The notes beneath the pieces are model-generated. The model saw only the letters and a list, made by a program, of their open reading frames with translations. It ran no database searches and had not been told where the DNA came from. Of a stretch of DNA of 30,482 nt, positions 1-6,141 are shown in pieces. Position numbers and translations under genes: made by a program. Each line of letters starts with the position of its first letter. Within the stretch, counting starts at the first letter, position 1. The stretch lies in NCBI GenBank assembly GCA_002410325.1, contig DHRK01000023.1, positions 5,611 through 36,092 on the forward strand. Reading direction: 5' to 3'. This stretch comes from Syntrophomonas sp. UBA5314 (GTDB lineage Bacteria > Bacillota > Syntrophomonadia > Syntrophomonadales > Syntrophomonadaceae).

Positions 1-1
1 C

Positions 2-88
2 GGCAAAGAGCTGCCCGCCTTGTCCTGCAAAAATTTCCCTCGACGATTTATAAAAGAATTAGAGTTAACAGAGTACTGGAGCGAATAA
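2..88 (+). CDS. possible C-terminal end of an upstream gene (partial)
   Basis: Frame 2 is open from the left edge to a TAA at 86-88 and gives 28 residues ending in ELELTEYWSE. The stop lies 16 bases before the ATG of the glutaredoxin gene, a spacing expected of an operon neighbour. Frame 1 is also open to position 114, so the choice of frame rests only on the position of the stop relative to the next ribosome site. No family can be named from so short a piece. Confidence 0.25.
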   Translation, partial: GKELPALSCKNFPRRFIKELELTEYWSE

Positions 89-104
89 AAGGAGGAACCG
101 GATC

Positions 105-314
105 ATGGGAGTGACTATTTATACTAAAACCGGGTGCCCCTATTGTGCGGCGGCCTGCCAGTATTTAGAGGGGCAGGGGACCCCTTTTGAGGAGATCAAC
201 GTATCCCGGCAGCCCGATAAAAAGGAGGAGCTTATCGAGGTGTCGGGAGGCAGGAGAGTTCCGGTTATCGTTGACGGCGATAAGGTTACCGTAGGCTTTA
301 ATGGCGGTGGTTGA
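105..314 (+). CDS. small NrdH-like glutaredoxin
   Basis: A 69-residue thioredoxin-fold redox protein. The N-terminus reads VTIYTKTGCPYC, the beta1-strand plus the CPYC dithiol active site (Cys11 and Cys14) of glutaredoxins. A cis-proline segment RRVPVIV follows near residues 50-56, and the C-terminus is the short VGFNGG typical of glutaredoxin-like proteins of anaerobic Bacillota. Such proteins reduce disulfides or donate electrons in the cytosol; the real partner is unknown because no ribonucleotide reductase gene is visible nearby. A strong AAAAGGAGG at 88-96 precedes the ATG by eight bases. It is probably the last gene of an operon entering from the left, since a hairpin follows at 363-395. 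Confidence 0.9.
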   Translation: MGVTIYTKTGCPYCAAACQYLEGQGTPFEEINVSRQPDKKEELIEVSGGRRVPVIVDGDKVTVGFNGGG

Positions 315-362
315 GGCGTATAGACGGTAAGCCGGGACGGCTTAATTGATGACGATATAAAT

Positions 363-395
363 AGGGACGCCGGCTTGGCAATCAGGCGTCCCTTT
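363..395 (+). terminator. rho-independent-like terminator after the glutaredoxin gene
   Basis: AGGGACGCC (363-371) pairs perfectly with GGCGTCCCT (385-393) around a 13-base loop. Only a short T run follows, so termination may be weak. It sits about 50 bases past the glutaredoxin stop. The rest of the 315-564 gap shows no gene; it has a small CACTGAG direct repeat near 540-552. Confidence 0.45.
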
Positions 396-570
396 GGCTT
401 GCCAGGGGGAGCCGGTACTGCTCAGATTAGCCGTCCGGGCATGCCGAACCCAACAAGGGGGTATTTTCAAAGCCCGCTTGTAACCCGGTCCCGGGTAGAA
501 TAGAATTATGAAAGGATCAGAGGGGCTGCCAATATACAGCACTGAGCACTGAGTTCGGGAGGAATTGATT

Positions 571-1521
571 ATGGGTAGTAGCAAACCGGCCCTGGCCCGC
601 CGGGCAGTAAGCCGGGGCAGAATTATCATCGCCGGATTACTGGTCATTATCCTGGCCTTAACAGCGGTTTTCGGCATATCTGCTTATGTGGGGTGGAATC
701 TTACCCACCCGGCGCGTCAGGCCCTTGACGCCAATCCCGGTACTCTGGGCTTGAAATACCAGGATATAGTCTTTAAAAGCCGGGTGGACGGTTTGACTCT
801 GCAAGGCTGGTTGATACCGGCCGTAGGAAGCCGCAAAACGGTGATATTTGCCCACGGTTACGGAGAAAACCGCCTGAATAATGGCGTGCCGATACTGCCC
901 ATAGCCAAACATCTGGCCGACACCGGTTACAATGTATTGATGTTTGACTTTAGAGGCCATGGAGAATCCGAAGGAAACCTCACTTCGGTCGGGCAGTATG
1001 AAGTAAGGGACTTGCTCGGCGCCATTGACTATGTGGCCGCCCAACCCGGATTGAATGAGCAGATAATACTGTTCGGATTTTCCATGGGGGCATCAACGGC
1101 TATAATGGCCGCTTCGCGCGAACCGGCGGTCGCCGCGGTCATCGCTGACTCACCCTTTGCGGATCTTAAGGCCTATCTGGGTGAAAATCTCAGTGTATGG
1201 TCGGGACTGCCTGCCTTTCCTTTTAGCCGGGCTTTCTTTATTGTCACCCCTTTAATAACCGGATTGAAGCCCGGTTCGGTCAGCCCCCAGGGGGAGATCC
1301 CGCTTATGAACGGACGCCCTCTGCTCCTTATACACGGGGATCAGGATGTGGATATACCGATTGCCAACAGTGAAAGCCTGCTTCGGGCTTACCCCGAGGC
1401 CAAACTCATCCGGTTTCCGGGAGGAACCCATGTTAAGAACTACCAAACCAATCCGGTGCTGTACCTGGAAATCGTTGACACCTTTTTAGATTCGGTGAAA
1501 CCGTATGCCGCTTCGCAATAG
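571..1521 (+). CDS. membrane-anchored alpha/beta hydrolase
   Basis: A 316-residue serine hydrolase of the alpha/beta fold (S33-peptidase/lysophospholipase-like). One hydrophobic segment near residues 18-42 is likely an uncleaved signal anchor, which would place the catalytic domain outside the membrane. Catalytic features are visible: the oxyanion-region HGYGEN (95-100), DFRGHGES (126-133), the nucleophile elbow GFSMGA with Ser171, a probable acid Asp259 in HGDQDV and His287 in GGTH. I chose ATG 571 over the in-frame TTG at 565 because GGGAGG (557-562) is eight bases from the ATG but only two from the TTG. The substrate cannot be predicted. It stands alone between the glutaredoxin terminator and uppP and may share a transcript with uppP, 60 bases downstream. 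Confidence 0.88.
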   Translation: MGSSKPALARRAVSRGRIIIAGLLVIILALTAVFGISAYVGWNLTHPARQALDANPGTLGLKYQDIVFKSRVDGLTLQGWLIPAVGSRKTVIFAHGYGENRLNNGVPILPIAKHLADTGYNVLMFDFRGHGESEGNLTSVGQYEVRDLLGAIDYVAAQPGLNEQIILFGFSMGASTAIMAASREPAVAAVIADSPFADLKAYLGENLSVWSGLPAFPFSRAFFIVTPLITGLKPGSVSPQGEIPLMNGRPLLLIHGDQDVDIPIANSESLLRAYPEAKLIRFPGGTHVKNYQTNPVLYLEIVDTFLDSVKPYAASQ

Positions 1522-1581
1522 GGCCTGCTGTTTCTAAGCCGCTAGTTAAGATAACTCACGAACTGCGAGGAGGATTTATAA

Positions 1582-2370
1582 ATGTTGTTATGGCACGCTA
1601 TCATTCTGGGCATTGTGCAGGGGCTGGGTGAATTTCTGCCCATATCCAGTTCGGCTCACCTCTGGATTTTACCCTGGTTGTTCCAATGGCCGTATGCAGG
1701 CCTCACCTTTGATATTGCTTTGCATGTGGGCACCTTGATAGCAGTGGTGGTTTACTTTTGGAGAGACTGGTGGGTGCTGGTCATCAGCGGGGTGAGGGAT
1801 GTTCACAGCCAGGAGGGCAAGCTCTTCTGGTATCTGGTGGCAGCTACCATTCCCGGTGCGCTGGCGGGATTTTTGCTGGAAAACTTGGCGGAGACCCTGT
1901 TTCGCCAGCCTTTGCTGATCGGCATTGCCTTGATAATAATGGGTGCTATTTTATATTGGGCTGACCGGCAGGGCAGCAAGGTGCTGGAACTGGATAATAT
2001 GCGGTTTCGCACTGCCTTTATCATCGGTTTATCCCAGGCCCTGGCCATAATTCCCGGTGTGTCCCGCTCCGGCATAACCATGAGCGCCGGTATGTTGACC
2101 GGTCTGACCCGGGAGAGTTCAGCGCGCTTTTCATTTCTGCTCTCCACTCCCATCATTTTCGGAGCCGCGCTGGTTAAAGTTCCCGAACTGATTGCCAACC
2201 CGGCTATGATGAATTTGCATTTTTTCGTCGGGATTATAGTGTCCTGCCTGGTCGGCCTGCTGAGTATAGGCTTTTTGCTGCGCTTCTTGCAGACCCGTAC
2301 TTTCCTGCCCTTTGCCTGGTACCGTTTCGCCCTCGGGGCCCTGGTAATCATCGTAGCCCTGCTTCGTTAA
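1582..2370 (+). CDS. uppP: undecaprenyl-diphosphatase UppP (BacA family)
   Basis: A 262-residue polytopic membrane protein that hydrolyses undecaprenyl pyrophosphate to the monophosphate, recycling the lipid carrier of peptidoglycan synthesis; the family also confers bacitracin resistance. Both signature motifs are present: the glutamate-rich first motif with GEFLPISSSAHL (Glu17, Ser22-24, His26) and PGVSRSGIT (158-166, Arg162). Length matches the family (about 260-280 residues). GCGAGGAGG sits just upstream of the ATG. It is followed at once by a long hairpin and converges with the PPOX-fold gene on the other strand. Confidence 0.96.
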   Translation: MLLWHAIILGIVQGLGEFLPISSSAHLWILPWLFQWPYAGLTFDIALHVGTLIAVVVYFWRDWWVLVISGVRDVHSQEGKLFWYLVAATIPGALAGFLLENLAETLFRQPLLIGIALIIMGAILYWADRQGSKVLELDNMRFRTAFIIGLSQALAIIPGVSRSGITMSAGMLTGLTRESSARFSFLLSTPIIFGAALVKVPELIANPAMMNLHFFVGIIVSCLVGLLSIGFLLRFLQTRTFLPFAWYRFALGALVIIVALLR

Positions 2371-2448
2371 TGAGTTAGGAGACGGTTCTTCAACTACCGA
2401 ATACATATGGCATCGGTCTTGCGAAAATGAGTTGAAGAACCGTACTCA
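2371..2448. terminator. long hairpin between convergent genes
   Basis: ACGGTTCTTCAACT (2382-2395) is exactly complementary to AGTTGAAGAACCGT (2430-2443). Outside it TGAGT (2371-2375) pairs with ACTCA (2444-2448), leaving a six-base bulge on the left arm. The loop is 34 bases. It fills the whole gap between uppP and the opposing PPOX-fold gene, so a bidirectional terminator is likely, although neither side has a T run. Confidence 0.55.
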
Positions 2449-2451
2449 TTG

Positions 2452-2856
2452 CTATTTCAGGGTTGAGATGGGCAGGATGCCGGTGATCTTGAAGATGAGG
2501 CAGTTCTTTAAAGGAAAGCGTTTGTACCGGGTCTGGTCCAACCGGTCTCTCATCCGCTGGTAATGGGGGCCGCCGGTTTCGTCTCCGATCATTTCAACTG
2601 CCACCCGGATGCCTTCTTTGGTCTGAAACTCGTCAAAGGTGAGCACCATGAACACCCCTTTGCGGGTAGAGAGGAGATTGGCATAAGTCCGGTCGGCTCC
2701 AAAACGAGCGCAGAGTATGGTTTCGTCGTCGATCATTTCCAAAACTGAAATAACCGCCACATTGACGTTGTAATCCTTGTCAACCGTGCTCAGGGTGGTG
2801 CTGGGCAGGTTGCGATTTAAAAGCTCGCGGGCCTTTTCCAACAGGTCCTTATCCAT
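2452..2856 (-). CDS. pyridoxamine 5'-phosphate oxidase-fold flavin-binding protein
   Basis: A 134-residue protein with the layout of small PPOX/FMN-binding split-barrel proteins: an N-terminal helix (DLLEKARELLNRN), then strands STTLSTVDKDYNVNVAVIS, ETILCARFGADRTYANLLST, KGVFMVLTF and IRVAVEMIG. A conserved-looking GGPHYQRMRDRL stretch follows. Members bind FMN or a related cofactor, but the substrate varies and cannot be predicted here. ATG 2856 is preceded on its strand by AAAGGAGGCGATC. The gene appears to be monocistronic, with a palindrome just upstream (2885-2899). Confidence 0.75.
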   Translation of the reverse strand: MDKDLLEKARELLNRNLPSTTLSTVDKDYNVNVAVISVLEMIDDETILCARFGADRTYANLLSTRKGVFMVLTFDEFQTKEGIRVAVEMIGDETGGPHYQRMRDRLDQTRYKRFPLKNCLIFKITGILPISTLK

Positions 2857-2884
2857 GGATGATCGCCTCCTTTTTCCAACTGTA

Positions 2885-2899
2885 TATACTAATAGTATA
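2885..2899. promoter_or_regulatory. perfect palindrome upstream of the PPOX-fold gene
   Basis: TATACTA and TAGTATA form a 7+7 inverted repeat around a single A, about 30 bases upstream of the start codon at 2856. Read on the minus strand it includes TATACT, which could be a -10 element, but no convincing -35 lies 16-18 bases further up. It may be an operator overlapping the promoter. Confidence 0.35.
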
Positions 2900-2933
2900 G
2901 TTCTAATGGAATAATTTTTATAAGTTTTCCGTT

Positions 2934-2973
2934 AAAAACGAATCAGGACCTACCCCCAGGGGGTGGCCCTGAT
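2934..2973 (-). terminator. terminator of the sigma/anti-sigma/DUF2953/gerW operon
   Basis: On the minus strand ATCAGGGCCACCCCC folds onto GGGGGTAGGTCCTGAT with two mismatches, a very stable stem (2942-2973), and is followed by TCGTTTTT (2934-2941). It lies about 25 bases after the gerW stop. A second small hairpin, GCCG-TTTTA-CGGC near 2980-2992, lies between. Confidence 0.75.
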
Positions 2974-2996
2974 AAATGAAGCCGTTTTACGGCCGT

Positions 2997-3356
2997 TTAG
3001 CAGCAGCAGCTGCCGCCGCCGTCGTTTTTGGGCATTTTGGCCATCACTTCGGGAATCATTTCTACCAGCTTGGCGATGGAGCCCTTTTGGGCCAGAGAAT
3101 AGACCTGCACGCCGGCCTCATCGATGATGATCAGGGCGGTGGGCGATACGCTCAAGCCCCCTCCTCCGCCTTCGCCATGGCCTACGCCCTGCTGAGGAGC
3201 GTTGCCCTCCCCGCCGCCGCTTCCGAAGCCCATGCGCACTGCCAGAAGGGGTATAATGGTCTTGTTATTGCTGATGATGGGCTCTCCGACCACGGTTTTG
3301 GAATTGGCCAATTCCCCCATTTTAGTCATTATGGCTTCCAGGCTTTCTTTAAGCAT
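2997..3356 (-). CDS. gerW: GerW/YtfJ family sporulation protein
   Basis: A 119-residue protein of the GerW (YtfJ) family, known in Bacillus subtilis as a spore protein needed for germination. The sequence shows the family hallmarks: an N-terminal helix (LKESLEAIMTKMGELANS), VVGEPIISNNKTIIPLLAVRMGFGSG, a glycine-rich middle (about residues 43-66) and SVSPTALIIIDEAGVQV. It ends in GGGSCCC, an unusual run of three cysteines. ATG 3356 has AAGGAG upstream. It overlaps the end of the DUF2953 gene by eight bases, the same partner that precedes ytfJ in B. subtilis (ytfI). It is the last gene of a four-gene minus-strand operon headed by an ECF sigma factor. Confidence 0.92.
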   Translation of the reverse strand: MLKESLEAIMTKMGELANSKTVVGEPIISNNKTIIPLLAVRMGFGSGGGEGNAPQQGVGHGEGGGGGLSVSPTALIIIDEAGVQVYSLAQKGSIAKLVEMIPEVMAKMPKNDGGGSCCC

Positions 3357-3996
3357 ATTGTATGATCTCCTTTCGCTTTCTTCTTATCTTTATCTTCGGC
3401 CACCAAATGGCTCTGACCGGCTTGCTGAACAGGAACCGTATCCCTATGCCAAGGATCTGGGCTATTATTACCCGTCCCCGAAGGTATCCGCTGACGTCCA
3501 CAACGCTCTGGGAATAATCGGGTGTGAGGTTTATGGCGCTGCCGCCGCCGGCCAGGAACCTGATGAGGAGCGCAGCCATAGCGGTTATATCAGGCTCTTC
3601 AAATCCGTAGCGGCCGCTCAAATTGACATCCAGATGTAAAGCCCTTACCAAGCTGCGCAGCAGGCGGGTGAAAGAGGCTATCAGGGAGCGATTCAAGTAA
3701 TCCGATAGAGAGCCCCGCCGCCCTTTGCGCTTCCGCTTTTCCGGTGCGGAATCAGTTCCGGTTTTCTGGTTGTCTGAACTCAAAGCCTTGCTAAAACCGA
3801 AGAGAATTATCCGGGTGTTGAAGCCCTCACTATCATAGGACGCCCGGAATCCCAGCAGACCGAACGCCCACTTCAGTTCCGCCTTAATGTCAAGGGCGGG
3901 TTGATTGGCGGCCTGCAGCCCAAAGCGCCACGGTAATAAGAGTAGGGCGGCCAGTATGAACAACAGCACTCCAAGAATATATAAAATAATTATCAA
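3349..3996 (-). CDS. DUF2953 membrane protein (YtfI-like)
   Basis: A 215-residue protein with one N-terminal membrane helix (IIILYILGVLLFILAALLLL) followed by LPWRFGLQA. A basic linker lies at about residues 88-95 (KRKRKGRR), and a C-terminal half carries GRYGFEEPDITAMAALLI and a predicted amphipathic stretch. This pattern and the coupling to gerW match DUF2953 proteins; the biochemical role is not established. The start is TTG 3996, overlapping the anti-sigma stop (TTGA), with a GGGGGGAG site just upstream. It overlaps gerW by eight bases, implying translational coupling and a shared role in spore formation or germination. Confidence 0.8.
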   Translation of the reverse strand: MIIILYILGVLLFILAALLLLPWRFGLQAANQPALDIKAELKWAFGLLGFRASYDSEGFNTRIILFGFSKALSSDNQKTGTDSAPEKRKRKGRRGSLSDYLNRSLIASFTRLLRSLVRALHLDVNLSGRYGFEEPDITAMAALLIRFLAGGGSAINLTPDYSQSVVDVSGYLRGRVIIAQILGIGIRFLFSKPVRAIWWPKIKIRRKRKEIIQYA

Positions 3997-4421
3997 CGGC
4001 TCCCCCCTTTCTTAAGCCCGGGAATCAATCCCATATCCCGGGCCAGGCTGGCGGTCCCCCGCAGCAATTTCGGGAGTTGCCGGCCGGCCGCCGGGATGAG
4101 CGACAGACCGGGGATCTGCCTGGCCCCCCATAGAAACGGCTGCCAGACCCGCTTTTGGCTTTCCCAGTAGGAAATCCCCGAATCATCGCTGCCGGGACTC
4201 CGGTGCAATACGCGGTAAATAAGCTGCTGCCTTAAAAAGGGCAGTTCGGGCGGCAGAGAAATTTCTGTCTCTTCGCCCAGCTCCAACCAGAGCAGTTTCA
4301 GCTGGCCGATTTCCCGCCGGCAATGGGGGCAGGAGCCCAGGTGCCTCTCCAGATCAGCTTTCTCAGCCTGGTTTAATTCGCCATCAAGGTACATCTGCAG
4401 CTTATCTGTAGCGCAGTTCAT
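3993..4421 (-). CDS. zinc-finger (zf-HC2) anti-sigma factor, soluble
   Basis: A 142-residue anti-sigma factor. The N-terminus carries the zinc-binding anti-sigma motif HX3CX2C (His27, Cys31, Cys34, with Cys3 as a possible fourth ligand) after the helix LQMYLDGELNQAEKADLERH. It should bind the sigma factor encoded directly upstream. No hydrophobic segment is long enough for a membrane helix, so it appears cytosolic rather than a membrane sensor; the remaining 100 residues are of unknown function. ATG 4421 is chosen over TTG 4436 because GGGAGG (4429-4434) is correctly spaced for it and because it starts two bases after the sigma stop. Confidence 0.85.
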   Translation of the reverse strand: MNCATDKLQMYLDGELNQAEKADLERHLGSCPHCRREIGQLKLLWLELGEETEISLPPELPFLRQQLIYRVLHRSPGSDDSGISYWESQKRVWQPFLWGARQIPGLSLIPAAGRQLPKLLRGTASLARDMGLIPGLKKGGSR

Positions 4422-4423
4422 GA

Positions 4424-4996
4424 TTAAACCTCCCAAGCATAGTATGACGCGAGATCCTTGCGAAGCAGGCCGCGCGCTCTAAAAAGATGGGTTTTCACCG
4501 TTCCCAGGGGAATGCCTGAGGCGTCGGCTATTTCCTGATAGGTCATTCCCTCTTGATGGCGCAAAACCACTACCAGTCGATAGACCTGGGGAAGGCGTTT
4601 AATGGCTTCCTTGAGTATTTGACCGGTTTCCTGCCATTCGATGGCCCGGGCCGGGTCGTCCCGGGACGCCAGGGTGTCGGCCAGAGTGGCGTTTCCGTCG
4701 GCGATCGGCTGCTCCAGGGACAGGGGAGAGGAATGCTTCTGCATATTATCAATGGCCATATTTACAGTTACCTGGCGCAGCCAGGGCTTGAAGGGGCGGC
4801 CCAGTTGATAGGAAGACAGGTTGTTAAACACCTTGAAGAATACTTCCTGGGTCAGATCCAGGGCGTCTTCCCGTTGGCCGGTAAAGTTCAAGCACAGCTT
4901 GAAAACATAGCCTTCATAGCGGCGCATCAACTCCTGGCAGGCGTCTTCCTGTTTATCTTTACAGGCGGCAATTATTTCATAATCATCCCTGGCCAC
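4424..4996 (-). CDS. ECF-type RNA polymerase sigma factor
   Basis: A 190-residue extracytoplasmic-function sigma-70. Region 2 is visible (MRRYEGYVFKLCLNFTG, then REDALDLTQEVFFKVFNNL, PFKPWLRQVTVNMAID). Region 4 carries the helix-turn-helix MTYQEIADASGIPLGTVKTH and LFRARGLLRKDL. A longer reading frame begins at TTG 5020, but GTG 4996 has AGAGGAGG seven bases upstream, and that ribosome site would otherwise lie inside the coding sequence. It directly precedes its zinc-finger anti-sigma and heads the operon ending with gerW. A promoter resembling ECF targets lies at 5028-5054, suggesting autoregulation. Which ECF group it belongs to was not determined. Confidence 0.93.
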   Translation of the reverse strand: MARDDYEIIAACKDKQEDACQELMRRYEGYVFKLCLNFTGQREDALDLTQEVFFKVFNNLSSYQLGRPFKPWLRQVTVNMAIDNMQKHSSPLSLEQPIADGNATLADTLASRDDPARAIEWQETGQILKEAIKRLPQVYRLVVVLRHQEGMTYQEIADASGIPLGTVKTHLFRARGLLRKDLASYYAWEV

Positions 4997-5027
4997 CGGG
5001 GAGCCTCCTCTCACTATCAATTATCTA

Positions 5028-5054
5028 TACCGGGGTGAAGATAGAAAAGTTTCA
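5028..5054 (-). promoter_or_regulatory. candidate ECF-type autoregulatory promoter
   Basis: On the minus strand TGAAAC (5054-5049), exactly 16 bases (5048-5033) and then CGGTATA occur about 30 bases upstream of the sigma start. The Bacillus SigW/X/M-type consensus is TGAAAC-N16-CGTA, so the -35 matches fully and the -10 has one extra G. That this sigma uses such a promoter is inference. Confidence 0.5.
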
Positions 5055-5120
5055 AGGATCAGCCTGCTTTATAAAATTATTTTTACCATGTAACGATTAA
5101 GCTATTATGGCAGGATGGAT

Positions 5121-5157
5121 AAAGCCGGCTGCCAAACGAAGGGATCAAACAGCCGGC
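5121..5157 (-). terminator. terminator after the HDAC-fold gene
   Basis: GCCGGCTG (5124-5131) and CAGCCGGC (5150-5157) are perfectly complementary with an 18-base loop. On the minus strand the second arm is followed by TTTATCC. It lies about 40 bases past the stop at 5195. Confidence 0.55.
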
Positions 5158-5194
5158 CTCTCAAGCGATGGCTTATTTTGGGTCGGGAATTTTA

Positions 5195-6028
5195 TCAACC
5201 CGGAGAATTAATAAAGCCCTTTATCAAACCGGGGATAGCCTCGCGGGCCACTTCCGGCTGGGAGCCCCCGGACAGGACCATCAAGGTCGGTTTTCCCCCG
5301 GCGATGCGGTGCATCAAGCTGCCCAGGAAGGGGTAGGCGGCCTGGCTGAGCCGGAAAGGTCCATAATCATCGTTGTGGGAATCGTGCCCAAAGATCAGGA
5401 TCAGAAACTCAAAATCGAAGGGCCGGTTCAGCACCGCTTCGAGTTTGTTCATAAACACCTCGTCAGTAGCACCGCCGATGCCGTAGTCATAGTTGTTCCA
5501 CTCGCGGTTTTCGTTGTCCGTCATTCCGGAGTGAAAGTTGACGTGGGTTACATCGGGATCGCCCCCCAGCAGGTCTCTGGTTCCATCCCCGAAATGGGGA
5601 TCGACATCTACGATCAAAATCTTCTTTACACCCATTTCCTGAAGGCGAAGCACGGCCATGGCTACATCGTTGAAAAAGCAAAAACCCCAGAATTTATTCC
5701 GGCTGGCGTGGTGCCCGGCGGCCCCGACAAAACAAAAAGCCATATCCAGTTCATCCTGCTGGAGGCGCTCGGCCGCTTCAACCACCCCGGCCGCCGAAAG
5801 CAGTGAAATCTCATATTCACCTTCATATTTAACCTCGGCGATCAGAGAGACGGTATGGGTGGCCTGAAGGAGGCGCTGTACGGTTTTATTGATCTCCGGC
5901 GTGTAGACCCTGACCTGGCCTGATGCCACCAGGTCCTTAAGGGCTTCAAAACCCGGGCGAACCCGTTCCCGGAGGATATAGTACCCGTTGCGGGCAAATT
6001 CATCGTGATAAAAAACCCCGACTCGCAT
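5195..6028 (-). CDS. histone-deacetylase-fold amidohydrolase
   Basis: A 277-residue arginase/deacetylase-fold protein. It keeps the paired active-site histidines (GHHASR, His106-His107) and metal-binding DVDPHFGDGT (Asp143, His145) and GHDSHNDDYG (Asp216), matching the Asp-His-Asp zinc site of HDAC, AcuC and acetylpolyamine amidohydrolases. Two departures: the usual DxDxHH has Phe146 for the second His, and the GGGGY motif that supplies the transition-state tyrosine reads SGGSQ (253-257). It may act on an acyl amide other than acetyl-lysine, or be inactive. It lies 113 bases downstream of the AbfD-like gene on the same strand, separated by a hairpin. ATG 6028 has AAGGGGTGG upstream. Confidence 0.82.
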   Translation of the reverse strand: MRVGVFYHDEFARNGYYILRERVRPGFEALKDLVASGQVRVYTPEINKTVQRLLQATHTVSLIAEVKYEGEYEISLLSAAGVVEAAERLQQDELDMAFCFVGAAGHHASRNKFWGFCFFNDVAMAVLRLQEMGVKKILIVDVDPHFGDGTRDLLGGDPDVTHVNFHSGMTDNENREWNNYDYGIGGATDEVFMNKLEAVLNRPFDFEFLILIFGHDSHNDDYGPFRLSQAAYPFLGSLMHRIAGGKPTLMVLSGGSQPEVAREAIPGLIKGFINSPG

Positions 6029-6099
6029 GATTCCACCCCTTAGTTCAAGCTACCTTATTGTTCCATATTGTTCCATACTGAGCCGACATTATCCTGCAA

Positions 6100-6138
6100 C
6101 TGCGGGGGTGAAGCATAAATCCGCCTCACCCCCCGCAG
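6100..6138 (-). terminator. GC-rich hairpin downstream of the AbfD-like gene
   Basis: CTGCGGGGGTGA (6100-6111) pairs with TCACCCCCCGCAG (6126-6138) apart from one bulged base. It directly follows the dehydratase stop on the minus strand but has no T run, so it may be an attenuating or stabilising hairpin rather than a full terminator. A small tandem TTGTTCCATA repeat follows near 6057-6079. Confidence 0.5.
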
Positions 6139-6141
6139 GTT

